Positions 45,313 to 54,159 of a DNA stretch of 64,000 nucleotides are shown in pieces; position 1 is the first letter of the stretch; each line of letters opens with the position of its first letter. The notes below the pieces were generated by a model. It had not been told where the DNA came from, did not search any database, and was given only the letters and a program-made list of their open reading frames with translations. The position numbers were made by a program, and so were the translations under genes. Source of the DNA: Schumannella soli (GTDB taxonomy: Bacteria > Actinomycetota > Actinomycetes > Actinomycetales > Microbacteriaceae); the NCBI RefSeq assembly GCF_006517435.1, contig NZ_VHQG01000001.1, forward strand, positions 679,406 through 743,405, in the 5' to 3' direction.

Positions 45313-47100
45313 TCACTTGTCGACCCGCTTGAGCCGCACGAAGATGCCGAGCGGGGCGGAGTCGTAGTTCTGCGGGATCATGTACGGGTCTTTCTCGGTC
45401 GGCCAGCCGGTGAACTTCGCGTCGCTGAACAGGCCCCAGCTGCCGCCGTAGTACATGCCGATGATGGGCAGATGGTCGTAGACGACCTGCTGCAGCTGGT
45501 CGACGATCGGCTTCTGGTCGGCCTCGTCGATGGTCGACTTCAGCTCGACGAGCAGCTTGTCGACGGCCGGGTCCTTGAAGCGCTCGCGGTTGTTCTGCGC
45601 GCTCTTGCCGACCGGCTGGTAGAAGTCGCTCGACAGCAGCGAGTTGTAGGCCTGGTAGACGTCGCCGTTGCCCATGCCGCCCATCGCCATGTCGAACTTG
45701 CCGTTGTCGATCGCCTGCTGGTAGCCAGCGGGCTGCGGGGCCGTGATCTTCACGTCGATGCCGATCGCGGTCAGGTTGCGCTGCGCCTCCTGCACGGCGC
45801 GCAGCCAGTCGCTGTAGCCGTTGGCGGTGAGGATCGAGAAGCTCAGCTGCTTGCCGCTCTGGTCGACGAGCTTGCCGTCTTTCTGGGTGTAGCCGGCCTT
45901 CGCGAAGCTCGCGAGAGCCGCATCCACGTCCTGCTTGATCAGCCCGCCGTCAGGGATGTCGGGGTTCAGCCACTTCTCCTGGTTGGGCAGGATCAGGCCG
46001 GTCTGACCCGCCGCGGTCAGGTTGCCCTCGGTCGCACTGTCGGCGATCTTGTCGCGGTCGAGCGCGAGCGAGATGCCGCGGCGCACGTCCACGTCGTTGA
46101 AGGGCGCCTTGGTCAGGTTCGGCGTGAGGCCGATGACGCCGGCCGCCGGGAACCACCACTGGTTGCTCTTCGAGGCGGCGCCCCACGTTCCGCTGACGTC
46201 GGAGATGTAGCTGTACGCCCAGTCGTAGCCGCGCGCGACGGTGTCGAGCTGGCTGTTCGTGGCGGGCAGGATGAGGTGCTCGATCTCGATCTTGTCGGCC
46301 TGCCAGTAGTTCTCGTTCTTGTCCATCGAGTACTGCAGCGGCGAGTAGTTGCCGAGCGTGAACGGACCGGTGCCGATCGGGTTCGGGTTGCGCCACGTGG
46401 TCGGGTCCTTGACCTTCGACCACTGGTGCTCGCTGACGATGTAGACGCCGCCGAGGATGCCCACGGCCGGCACGTCGTCGGTCTTGAGATGCACGATCAG
46501 GTGGTCGGCGGCGTCGGCGCCGCTTCCCGTCCCCTTCTCGACCTCGAGCGAGTCGATGTGCTGCCAGATGCCCTTGATGTCGAGCGGCGGGAACTTCTTC
46601 GCCAGGTCGAAGGTGAACTTCACGTCGTCGGCCGTGAAGGGCTCGCCGTCGCTCCAGGTCACGTCCTTGCGGATCGTGAAGTCGATCGTCTTCGGGTCGG
46701 GCTGGTCGACGGCGCTGGCGAGCCAGGGCGTCTGCTCGCCGTCGAGCGGGTTCGTGAGGATGAGCGGCTCGTACATCCACTTCGACGCCGTGCGCGCATT
46801 CGCGAGATACGGGTTGAAGTTGCGGTCGAACTGCGGATTGCCGTGGTCGGCGTTGATCAGCATCGTGTCGGCGCCGATCGTCGGGTCGGGCTGCGAGCGC
46901 ACCTGCACGGCGCAGCCGGTGAGCACGAGCGCGGCGGCGGCCAGACCGGCGACGCCGGTGAGGATGCGGGCGCGGCGGGTGCGGGGCCCGCTGGGCTTGC
47001 TGCGGCGGGGCTCGTCGCGGAGGGGTGTCGCCTCGGTTGCTCGACGCGCGGGGCCGACGCCCTCGCGCTGCGCTGATCGCCTCGTCGTCGTCGGCCTCAT
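45313..47100 (-). CDS. ABC transporter solute-binding lipoprotein, family 5
   Basis: This 595-residue extracellular binding protein delivers solute to the permeases downstream. A 45-residue Arg-rich tail precedes the signal helix and lipobox LTGC with Cys63. The family 5 motif region WSDGEPFTADDVKFTFDLAK and the second-lobe segments (RRGISLALDRDKIA, PNPIGTGPFTL) are clear. ATG 47100 has GGAGAG upstream. Family 5 proteins bind peptides, but also oligosaccharides; the adjacent LacI regulator and its operator make a sugar, for example a beta-glucoside, at least as likely. Confidence 0.9.
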   Translation of the reverse strand: MRPTTTRRSAQREGVGPARRATEATPLRDEPRRSKPSGPRTRRARILTGVAGLAAAALVLTGCAVQVRSQPDPTIGADTMLINADHGNPQFDRNFNPYLANARTASKWMYEPLILTNPLDGEQTPWLASAVDQPDPKTIDFTIRKDVTWSDGEPFTADDVKFTFDLAKKFPPLDIKGIWQHIDSLEVEKGTGSGADAADHLIVHLKTDDVPAVGILGGVYIVSEHQWSKVKDPTTWRNPNPIGTGPFTLGNYSPLQYSMDKNENYWQADKIEIEHLILPATNSQLDTVARGYDWAYSYISDVSGTWGAASKSNQWWFPAAGVIGLTPNLTKAPFNDVDVRRGISLALDRDKIADSATEGNLTAAGQTGLILPNQEKWLNPDIPDGGLIKQDVDAALASFAKAGYTQKDGKLVDQSGKQLSFSILTANGYSDWLRAVQEAQRNLTAIGIDVKITAPQPAGYQQAIDNGKFDMAMGGMGNGDVYQAYNSLLSSDFYQPVGKSAQNNRERFKDPAVDKLLVELKSTIDEADQKPIVDQLQQVVYDHLPIIGMYYGGSWGLFSDAKFTGWPTEKDPYMIPQNYDSAPLGIFVRLKRVDK

Positions 47101-47193
47101 CGCTCTCCGCCTCTTCGCTGGGGCGGGGCTCGGTGAACCGGGTCCCGCCATCGGGTCCGTCGGGCGCGCTGGTGAGAGCGCATCCGGCTCACC

Positions 47194-47222
47194 CAATGTA
47201 TGCGCTTACATCGGCGTGTCAA
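47194..47222 (-). promoter_or_regulatory. LacI operator inside the ABC operon promoter
   Basis: On the minus strand TTGACA (47222-47217), 16 bases and TACATT (47200-47195) make a near-consensus promoter. TGTATGCGCTTACA (47197-47210) is a LacI-family type dyad with central CG, 12 of 14 symmetric, and occupies the spacer and -10. Repressor binding would block transcription directly. Confidence 0.7.
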
Positions 47223-47379
47223 GTTCGCTTGCCAGGTCGCGTTCAGGTTGTGAGGGTCTGTCGCGACGCCCGGCCGGGTGTGCGGAAACCTGCCCGAATG
47301 CCGGAATCGTGGGGATCTCCGCGCGGTGGGCGCACCGCTCGGAAGCGGGGTCGCCGGCGTCGGCGACGCGGCGGAACGC

Positions 47380-48561
47380 TCAGACGTGCGGCGGCGCGCT
47401 CTCGCGCAGCAGCACCTCGACGGGCAGCACCACGCGCTGCCGCGGAGCATCGGGGGAGGCGAGTCGACGCAGCAGCGTGCGCACCGCGATGCGCCCCAGA
47501 TCGGCCATCGGCTGCCGCACGGTGCTGAGTCGCGGGGTCGAGAACCGGCCCGCCTCGACGCCGTCGAAGCCGCTCACCCGCACGCGACCCGGCACATCCA
47601 CGCCCGCCGCCGTCAGCGACTGCAGCACCCCGAGCGCGCTCTGGTCGTTCGAGCAGACGATCGCGTCGGGCAGTCGGACGCCGGAGCCGGCATCGCTCTC
47701 GGTCTCCGAACCGGCCTCGGCGAGCAGCCGATCCGCGAGTCGGCGCCCCGACGCCACCGAGAAGTCGCCGCGCAGGATGCGCACGGCGGGGGAGTCGGCG
47801 GCGTCGCCGAACTCGGTGCGGTCGTCGCGGGCGTCGTCGATCGCGCGGTCGAAACCACGACGGCGGTCGCGCTCGTCGGGGGAGTCCTCGGGGCCGGCGA
47901 TGTACGCGATGTCGCGCACCGCCGCATCCCGCAGCACCTCGGTGACGAGGGCGCGCATGCCCTGCTCGTTGTCGACCACCACGTGATCGAGGTCGTGCTC
48001 GTCGCCGGAGTCGGCCACCAGCACGACCGGCACGCGCGTCGAGGTGCGGGCGAGCAGTTCGTCGCCGAGGGTCGCGGCCAGCACGACGAGCCCATCCACC
48101 CGGCCGGCGATCTCACCGACCAGACGCTCGCGGTGCGAGGCGGTTCCGGCGGCGATGAGCAGCGCGAAGCCCTGCTCGGACGCCTCGCCTTCAGCGCCGC
48201 GGATGACCTCGTCGTAGTAGAGGTTCACGGGCCCGCCCGTGCCCGACTCCTCGGCGGCCTGCTCGGCGCTCGCCCGGTCGTCGCGGATGCGCGGGGGAGT
48301 GGCGGGGCCGGGATCCGGAACCGGGTCGCCCTCCTGATGGCCCGGCAGCAGCAGGCCGATGACCTGGGTGCGCCGGCCGGCCAGGCCACGAGCGGACGCG
48401 CTGGGCACGTAGCCGAGCTCGCGCACCGCATCCATGACCTTCGCGGCCGTCTCGGGGCGCACCTCGTCGGGCCGACGCAGCACGCGCGAGACGGTCGCGA
48501 TCGAGACGCCCGACCGGGCGGCGACGTCGTAGACGGTCGGGTTGAGCTCGCCGTTCGGCAT
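47380..48561 (-). CDS. LacI-family transcriptional regulator
   Basis: This 393-residue regulator has an N-terminal LacI helix-turn-helix (TVYDVAARSGVSIATVSRVL, about 9-28), hinge helix SASARGLAGRRTQVIGLLLP, and a periplasmic-binding-protein-like ligand domain. The first subdomain carries an insert of roughly 35 residues rich in acidic and Pro residues between GLLLPG and VNLYYDEVI. It lies upstream of the ABC operon on the same strand, and a LacI-type operator overlaps that operon's promoter. It probably represses the importer until its sugar is present. Confidence 0.9.
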   Translation of the reverse strand: MPNGELNPTVYDVAARSGVSIATVSRVLRRPDEVRPETAAKVMDAVRELGYVPSASARGLAGRRTQVIGLLLPGHQEGDPVPDPGPATPPRIRDDRASAEQAAEESGTGGPVNLYYDEVIRGAEGEASEQGFALLIAAGTASHRERLVGEIAGRVDGLVVLAATLGDELLARTSTRVPVVLVADSGDEHDLDHVVVDNEQGMRALVTEVLRDAAVRDIAYIAGPEDSPDERDRRRGFDRAIDDARDDRTEFGDAADSPAVRILRGDFSVASGRRLADRLLAEAGSETESDAGSGVRLPDAIVCSNDQSALGVLQSLTAAGVDVPGRVRVSGFDGVEAGRFSTPRLSTVRQPMADLGRIAVRTLLRRLASPDAPRQRVVLPVEVLLRESAPPHV

Positions 48562-48702
48562 CGCGTCTCCCCTCGTCGGACTCGGTGTCGCAACCGGACA
48601 TTACGCCGTCCGCGCGGAGCGGCGCACTCAGACTCGGCGCGCGTGGCCGGCGTCGAGCCGGACGGCGGGCGGCGCATCGACGGTGAAGACCGCCCGGTGC
48701 TG

Positions 48703-49686
48703 TCAGCTCACCGTGCGCACGGCGGCGAACCAGATCAGCAGCATCGTGACGAGGAAACCGGTCACGAAGTTGAGCCAGAGGAAGCGCTTCCAGCCGCGGT
48801 TCGCGGTCTCGGCATCCGCCTCGGTCACGTTCCAGAAGGGCGCGACGTTCGCGGCGTACGGCAGCACGAGGATCGCGGCGAGCGGGCCGGGCCAGTCGGT
48901 CGCGAGCAGCAGCGCCCCGCCGAGCAGGTAGGCGGCGAACGCCAGTCGCACGGTCGCCTTCGCGCCGATCACGGTCGCGATCGAGCCGATGCCGCCCTCG
49001 CGGTCGGCCACGATGTCCTGCACGGCGCCGAAGGCGTGCGACGCCATGCCCCAGAGGAAGAACGCGGCCAGCAGGGCGAGCAGCTTGCCGTCGATCTGCG
49101 CGCCGGCGAGCGCGAGGCCGTAGACCGCGGGACTGACGAAGTGGGTGCTCGAGGTGATCGAGTCGAGGAACGGGCGCTCCTTGAAGCGCATGCCCGGAGC
49201 GGAATACGCGACGACGGCGAACAGGCTGACGGCCAGCACGATCCAGCTCGGCCACGCGTCGAGGCCGCCGATCACGAGCAGAGCCACGACGAAGGGGATG
49301 GGCAGAACGGTGCTCGCGAGGATCGTCGCGCGATGAAGGCGCTTGTCGAGCAGGGCGCCCTCGACCCCGCCCTTGCGCGGGTTGCGCAGGTCGGACTCGT
49401 AATCGAAGACGTCGTTGATGCCGTACATCGTGAGGTTGTAGGGCACGAGGAAGAACAGGGTGCCGATCACGGCGAGCGCGATCGTGCGGGCATCCCAGAC
49501 GCTCGGCTCGACGAAGGGGCCGAGGGCATCGACCGTCACGCCGGGCGCCGTTCCTCCGCCCGGCGCGCCCGCTCCACCGGATGCGGCGACGCCGCCCGTG
49601 ATCGCGAGGATGTAGGCCGCCGCGAAGGGATAGGCCGTGTTGACCCAGCTCAGCGGCCGCGACGACAGCAGCAGTGCCCGGATCAC
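48703..49686 (-). CDS. crtEb: Lycopene elongase, UbiA prenyltransferase family
   Basis: This 327-residue membrane enzyme adds C5 isoprenyl units from DMAPP to lycopene, producing C50 flavuxanthin on the decaprenoxanthin route. The Asp-rich motif NDVFDYESDLRNPRKGG and the second motif VQDIVADREGGIGS identify a UbiA-type transferase. It has seven or eight helices. GTG 49686 overlaps the crtYf stop (GTGA). A Gly/Ala/Pro-rich loop follows the first helix. It is the last gene of the crt operon. Confidence 0.87.
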   Translation of the reverse strand: MIRALLLSSRPLSWVNTAYPFAAAYILAITGGVAASGGAGAPGGGTAPGVTVDALGPFVEPSVWDARTIALAVIGTLFFLVPYNLTMYGINDVFDYESDLRNPRKGGVEGALLDKRLHRATILASTVLPIPFVVALLVIGGLDAWPSWIVLAVSLFAVVAYSAPGMRFKERPFLDSITSSTHFVSPAVYGLALAGAQIDGKLLALLAAFFLWGMASHAFGAVQDIVADREGGIGSIATVIGAKATVRLAFAAYLLGGALLLATDWPGPLAAILVLPYAANVAPFWNVTEADAETANRGWKRFLWLNFVTGFLVTMLLIWFAAVRTVS

Positions 49687-50024
49687 GCCTCCCCCTCCTG
49701 ACGTGAGCCCTCGTGAGGGGTCGCGCGGGATGCGCTGCGGGGGAGGAGGTGCCAGAGCACGGGGAGGAGCACGACCGCGGCGATCGCGTAGGAGAAGTCC
49801 TCGAGGGGGGCGATGCCGAGCTTCGCGCCGCTGATGCGCGCGGGGTCGTAGCCCACCAGTCCGACGGCGATCATGACGTTGTCGAAGAGCGCGGTCATCA
49901 CGAGCAGCACGACCGCCGTGATCGCCAGCGCACGCCACCGCGGGGTGCGGCGCGCCAGCAGTGCCGCGATGACGACGATCAGGATCGCGCCGAGGAAGAA
50001 CGCATTGAGCGCCCAGTAGGTCAT
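49683..50024 (-). CDS. crtYf: C50 carotenoid cyclase subunit, CrtYf-like
   Basis: This 113-residue membrane protein is one half of a heterodimeric lycopene-type cyclase. It has three helices and the motif IAPLEDFSYAI, the acidic PLED pair of this family. The gene starts with ATG overlapping the crtYe stop (ATGA). Whether the rings formed are epsilon (decaprenoxanthin), beta (C.p. 450) or gamma (sarcinaxanthin) cannot be decided from the sequence. Confidence 0.82.
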   Translation of the reverse strand: MTYWALNAFFLGAILIVVIAALLARRTPRWRALAITAVVLLVMTALFDNVMIAVGLVGYDPARISGAKLGIAPLEDFSYAIAAVVLLPVLWHLLPRSASRATPHEGSRQEGEA

Positions 50025-50410
50025 CGCGCGCTCCCGTCGACGGGCGTCTCCGCGCCATCCATGCCGTCACCGGAATGTGAAGCGGCTCGTGTCCGGCCGC
50101 GCGCGTCGAGCAGGGCGCTCGCGCCGCCGTAGACGTTCATCGTGAGGTAGCAGAGCAGCGTCAGGAAGAAGAGCTCCTCGACCGGGAGCTCGGGCGCGAG
50201 CTGCAGGCCGGTCATGAAGACGGTCTCGCCGCGAAAGAAGATCCCGAGCCCGATGCCGAAGAGATCCCAGACCAGGAACAGCAGGATGCCGACGGGCAGC
50301 ACGATCGCGGCGCGACGCGCATCCCGCCAGAAGAACAGGCGGAACCGCCGGTCGAGCACGACCATCCCGGTGAGCGAGATCGCCAGCGCGACGAGGTAGA
50401 GGATGCTCAC
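50021..50410 (-). CDS. crtYe: C50 carotenoid cyclase subunit, CrtYe-like
   Basis: This is the other half of the cyclase, 129 residues with three helices and the motif LPVEELFFL. GTG 50410 overlaps the crtI stop (GTGA). In CrtYe the sequence begins SILYLVALAISLTGMVVLDR. A 31-base palindrome in the end of crtI ends 21 bases before this start, so the mRNA hairpin could affect translational coupling. The tail is hydrophilic. Confidence 0.82.
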   Translation of the reverse strand: MSILYLVALAISLTGMVVLDRRFRLFFWRDARRAAIVLPVGILLFLVWDLFGIGLGIFFRGETVFMTGLQLAPELPVEELFFLTLLCYLTMNVYGGASALLDARGRTRAASHSGDGMDGAETPVDGSAR

Positions 50411-52005
50411 GCGCCGACCCTGGAGCCGGTTTCTGCAGGATCGCGCGGCGATCCTGCAGAACCCGATGGGGCGAGCGGCTCGGGCAGGGGGCTTGTCGAG
50501 GTGTCGCCCCGCAGTCGCTTCACGAGCAACTCGGCGCTGATCAGGCACATCGGCAGTCCGATGCCCGGGATCGTGGAGCCGCCGGCATAGAGCAGGTTCT
50601 TCACCTTCTTGCTCGCGTTACCCGCGCGAAAGAAGGCGCTCTGCTTGAGCGTGTGCGCCGGACCGAGCGCCGTGCCGCGCCAGGAGTTGAGATCGGCGAC
50701 GAAGTCGGCCGGGCCGATCGTGCGCCGCACCACGATGCGCGATGCGAGGTCGGGGATGTCGGCCCAGTCGGCGATCTGCCGGATCACCCGGTCGGCGAGC
50801 GCCTCGATGCGCGCATCCCCGTCGCCGTCGACGCCGCCCGCGCCGAGCAGCGGGTCGGCCGGCAGCGGCACGAGCACGAAGAGGTTCTCGTGCCCGTTCG
50901 GCGCGACCGAAGGATCGATGCCGCTCGGCTTGCAGATGTAGAGCGAGGGCACATCCGGCACCTTCGGCGCATCGCCGAAGATCGCGGCGAAGTTCTCCTC
51001 CCAGGCCTGCGCGAAGAGCAGAGTGTGGTGCTCGAGCTGGGGGATCTCGCCGCGCACGCCGAGCAGCACGAGCAGCGCGCTCGGCCCGGCGACCTTCTGC
51101 TGCCACCACGACTCCGGGTAGCTGCGCTCGCTCTCGGCGAGCAGCCGCGTCTCGGTGTGGTGCAGATCCGCGGCGCTGACGACGACATCCGCTGACAGCG
51201 TCGATCCGTCGGCCAGCTCGACGCCGACCGCGCTGCCGCCGGAGGTGAGGATGCGCGCCACCGGCGACCCGGTGCGCACGGTCACGCCCTCGGCGAGTGC
51301 GAGTGCCTCGATGCGGTCGATGATGCCCCGGAACCCGCCCATCGGATACCGGACGCCGTCGACGAGGTCGAGGTGGCTCATGAGCGAGTACATGCTCGGC
51401 GCGAGGTCGGGCGCCGAGCCGAGGAACACGGCAGGGTAGCCGAGCACCTGACGCAGCCGCAGGTCCTTCACCGTGCGCCGGGCGAGCGATCCGAGCGGTT
51501 CGAGCAGCAGGCGGATGAGGCGCGGCGTGCGGCGCACGACCTCCGGCCCGAAGACGCGGGGGAGCGACCGGAAGGTCGTGTAGAGGAACCGCCGCAGCGC
51601 CATGTCGTAGGTCTCGCCGGCGCGGGCGAGGTAGCGGCGCAGGCGCTTCGCGGATCCGGGCTCGATGCGCTCGGCCCGCGCGAGGGTCTCCTCGACGTCG
51701 GCGGCGATGTCGAGCGGGATGGGGTTGCCCTCGGCGTAGACCCGATAGCCGGGGTCGAGCTGCACGAGCCGCAGCTGCTCGTCGGTCGTCGTGCCGAGCA
51801 GGCGGAAGAAGTGATCGAAGACCTCGGGCATGAGGTACCAGGAGGGCCCGGTGTCGAAGCGGAAGCCGTCGGCGTCCCAGCTGCCGACGCGGCCGCCGAC
51901 CTCGGGGCGTGCTTCCACGAGCTCGACCTCGTGCCCGTCGCGCGCGAGCAGGGCGGCACCGGCGAGCCCGGCGATTCCGCCCCCGATGACGACGATGCGG
52001 CTCAT
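50407..52005 (-). CDS. crtI: Phytoene desaturase
   Basis: This 532-residue flavoprotein converts phytoene to lycopene. The FAD dinucleotide motif is VIGGGIAGLAGAALLARDGH at 5-24 with E-x-x-x-x-x-GGR beyond, DTGPSWYLMPEVF near 51, and the C-terminal motif LLYAGGSTIPGIGLPMCLIS near 475. ATG 52005 overlaps the crtB stop. The last 25 residues after LPEPLAP are not typical and are largely coded by a member of the GGATCGC palindromic repeat family (50431-50461). Confidence 0.93.
   Translation of the reverse strand: MSRIVVIGGGIAGLAGAALLARDGHEVELVEARPEVGGRVGSWDADGFRFDTGPSWYLMPEVFDHFFRLLGTTTDEQLRLVQLDPGYRVYAEGNPIPLDIAADVEETLARAERIEPGSAKRLRRYLARAGETYDMALRRFLYTTFRSLPRVFGPEVVRRTPRLIRLLLEPLGSLARRTVKDLRLRQVLGYPAVFLGSAPDLAPSMYSLMSHLDLVDGVRYPMGGFRGIIDRIEALALAEGVTVRTGSPVARILTSGGSAVGVELADGSTLSADVVVSAADLHHTETRLLAESERSYPESWWQQKVAGPSALLVLLGVRGEIPQLEHHTLLFAQAWEENFAAIFGDAPKVPDVPSLYICKPSGIDPSVAPNGHENLFVLVPLPADPLLGAGGVDGDGDARIEALADRVIRQIADWADIPDLASRIVVRRTIGPADFVADLNSWRGTALGPAHTLKQSAFFRAGNASKKVKNLLYAGGSTIPGIGLPMCLISAELLVKRLRGDTSTSPLPEPLAPSGSAGSPRDPAETGSRVGA
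50431..50461 (-). repeat. GGATCGC palindromic repeat inside the 3' end of crtI
   Basis: TTCTGCAGGATCGC (50431-50444) and GCGATCCTGCAGAA (50448-50461) form a perfect 14-bp stem with loop GCG. The core equals that of the intergenic repeats at 12459-12477 and 12509-12529. Here it is read in frame as part of the CrtI C-terminus. Confidence 0.7.
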
Positions 52006-52937
52006 GCGCGCACCTCTGATTCCGGCGGAGTCGGTGCCGCATCCGGCCCGGTTCCGCCCGCATTCGCCGGCAAGCGGCCGGCGACCGCGAGCGCCGCGAG
52101 CTTCGCCTTCATCGGGTTCGGCACCCGCACGCGCGTGTCGATCAGCACCGAGGCTGGCGTCGCACGGATGCGCGTCGACAGCTCGGCGAAGAGTCCGTGC
52201 GCGAGCGCGACGGCGCGGCGCGACCCGCTCGGGATCTCGGGGATCGCCGCGGCCGCGATCGCGAGCTCGCGGTCGATGTCGTCGACGAGGCGCACCTTGT
52301 CGGCCTCGGTGAAGGAGGTGACGCTGACGCCGGGGAAGTAGCTGCGGCCGAGCTCGCGGAAGTCGGCGGCGAGGTCGCGCAGGAAGTTGACCTTCTGGAA
52401 CGCCGAGCCGAGCGCCCGCGCGCCGGGCACCAGCTGCTCGTAGAGCACGTCGGCCGCCGGGGTCGTGCCGTGCTCGTCGCGCACGAAGGCCCGCAGGCAC
52501 ATGAGCCCGACGACCTCGGCCGAACCGTAGACGTAGGCGTCGAAGCCGGCCTCGTCGTAGCTGCTGCGGTCGAGGTCGGTGCGCATCGAGGCGAAGAACG
52601 GCGCCGTCAGCTCCGGGCCGAATCCGCTGTGCCGAGCGCTGCGCGCGAAGGCGTGCACGATCGGGTTGGCGCTGTATCCCTCGGCGACGGCGCGATCCGT
52701 CTCGGCTTCGAGCTCATCGAGCACGCGTCCCGCGGCCGACGGCGCGAGTCCGGCCTCGGCGGCCCCGCCATCCACGATCTCGTCGGCGACGCGCACGAGC
52801 GCGTAGATGTTCTCGACGTGCTGCCGCACGCCGGGCGCGAGCAGTCGCGACGCGAGCCCGAACGAGGTCGAGTACCGCCGGATGACGACGCTCGACGTCT
52901 CGTCGGCGACCCGGTCGTAGAGGCTGAGGCGACTCAT
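52002..52937 (-). CDS. crtB: Phytoene synthase
   Basis: This 311-residue enzyme condenses two geranylgeranyl diphosphates head to head into phytoene. Both Asp-rich sites are present: VRVADEIVDGG near 55 and FLRDLAADFRELGRSYFP near 180. ATG 52937 is preferred, as GGGAGG lies nine bases upstream; ATG 52946 is too close to that site. It overlaps crtI by ATGA. A gap of about 125 bases without a recognised gene separates it from crtE. Confidence 0.92.
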   Translation of the reverse strand: MSRLSLYDRVADETSSVVIRRYSTSFGLASRLLAPGVRQHVENIYALVRVADEIVDGGAAEAGLAPSAAGRVLDELEAETDRAVAEGYSANPIVHAFARSARHSGFGPELTAPFFASMRTDLDRSSYDEAGFDAYVYGSAEVVGLMCLRAFVRDEHGTTPAADVLYEQLVPGARALGSAFQKVNFLRDLAADFRELGRSYFPGVSVTSFTEADKVRLVDDIDRELAIAAAAIPEIPSGSRRAVALAHGLFAELSTRIRATPASVLIDTRVRVPNPMKAKLAALAVAGRLPANAGGTGPDAAPTPPESEVRA

Positions 52938-53064
52938 CGCGTCCATCCTCCCGTGGCCCGGCCGTGAGCGCGACCCACAGCGCCCGCGGCCAGCACCGCA
53001 CCGAACTCCATGACGGCACGGGCATGAGCCCCGGAGCCGCGAGCCCCGGTCCGTGGTCCCGCGC

Positions 53065-54138
53065 TCATCGGACCCGGCTCAGCACGGCATCGGCGATCGG
53101 GTGCAGCTCCGCACGCAGAGCCGTCGGGATGTGCGGCTCGGCCAGGCGGGCGAGCGCGCGGTTCGCGTAGTAGCGGGCGAGCCCCTCGGCGAACTCGCGG
53201 GCGCCGCCGTCGATGAGGGCGCCGCGCAGGCGGCCCGCATCCTCTTCGCACAGTTCCGGATCGCCGAACAGGTGAGCCACGGCGCCCCACTGCGGCGTCG
53301 AGTCGGCGTAGGCGATCAGCACGGTCCGCTTGCCCTCGCGCAGGTCGCCGATCGTGGTCTTGCCGGTCTCCTCCTCGGCGCCGAACACGCCGAGCACGTC
53401 GTCGACGATCTGGTACGCGATGCCCATCTCGCGGCCGAACTCGCCCAGGGCGGCGACGACGGTCGGCGCGGCTCCGGCCAGTACGGCGCCGGCCTGCAGA
53501 GGGCCCTCGAAGGAGTACACGGCGGTCTTGAGCCGCTCCATCCAGAGGATGTCGTCGACCTTCGGCACCTCGGGCGCGCCCGCGAGATCGACGTCGATGA
53601 GCTCGCCCGCGGCGCTCGCGAACATGGCCTCGTCGAGCAGGTCGAGCAGGGCGGAGCGCACGTCGTCGGCGACGCCGCTGCGGTCGATGAGCCGGTAGGC
53701 GTTGAACAGGGCGAGGTCGCCGGCGATCACCGCGGCGCTGATGCCCTGGTGCTCGGCGTCGGCGCCCGACGCGCCGCGGCGCACCGCGCGGTCGCGGTAG
53801 GTGCCCGAGATGTTGGGGGAGCCACGGCGCACGAAGTCCCGATCGATCACGTCGTCGTGCACGATCAGCGCGGTGTGCAGCAGCTCGAAGGCGGCGCCGA
53901 CGTTCGCGGCGGCCTCGTCGTCGCATCCACCCAGCGCCGTGTAGGCGGAGAAGACGAGACGCGGACGGAAGCGCTTGCCCCCGACGGTGTTGGCCTCCAG
54001 CGCCTCCCAGAGCTCGACGTAGTCCGGGCCCAGAGCGGCCGCACGAGTGCGAGCTAGGCTGAAGAAGCGCCCGAGAACGGCGTCGACCAGCTCACGCCGC
54101 TTCGTCGCGGTCAACAGGCGGTCGGGTCCGTCCATCAT
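53065..54138 (-). CDS. crtE: Geranylgeranyl diphosphate synthase
   Basis: This 357-residue trans-prenyltransferase builds the C20 precursor from IPP and allylic diphosphates. The first Asp-rich motif DDVID is at 95-99, with GGKRFRPRL before it; the second is YQIVDDVLGVFGAEEETGKT, where the third Asp is replaced by Gly, as is common in actinobacterial homologues. ATG 54138 begins an ATGATG pair and is preceded by TACCCT (54150-54145) at six bases, so transcription should start at the start codon. First gene of the crt operon. Confidence 0.9.
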   Translation of the reverse strand: MMDGPDRLLTATKRRELVDAVLGRFFSLARTRAAALGPDYVELWEALEANTVGGKRFRPRLVFSAYTALGGCDDEAAANVGAAFELLHTALIVHDDVIDRDFVRRGSPNISGTYRDRAVRRGASGADAEHQGISAAVIAGDLALFNAYRLIDRSGVADDVRSALLDLLDEAMFASAAGELIDVDLAGAPEVPKVDDILWMERLKTAVYSFEGPLQAGAVLAGAAPTVVAALGEFGREMGIAYQIVDDVLGVFGAEEETGKTTIGDLREGKRTVLIAYADSTPQWGAVAHLFGDPELCEEDAGRLRGALIDGGAREFAEGLARYYANRALARLAEPHIPTALRAELHPIADAVLSRVR

Positions 54139-54144
54139 CGAGGC

Positions 54145-54154
54145 AGGGTATCCC
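54145..54154. promoter_or_regulatory. Overlapping back-to-back -10 elements of crtE and idi
   Basis: Only 21 bases (54139-54159) separate the two start codons. AGGGTATCCC at 54145-54154 is nearly palindromic. On the minus strand it gives TACCCT six bases before the crtE ATG, and on the plus strand TATCCC five bases before the proposed idi ATG. Both mRNAs would be leaderless and the promoters could not be used at once on the same molecule. Confidence 0.45.
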
Positions 54155-54159
54155 GCGGC

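Noticed and set aside
52947-53064. A small gene between crtB and crtE
   Set aside because: No start with a ribosome site and no plausible codon pattern was found in either direction.
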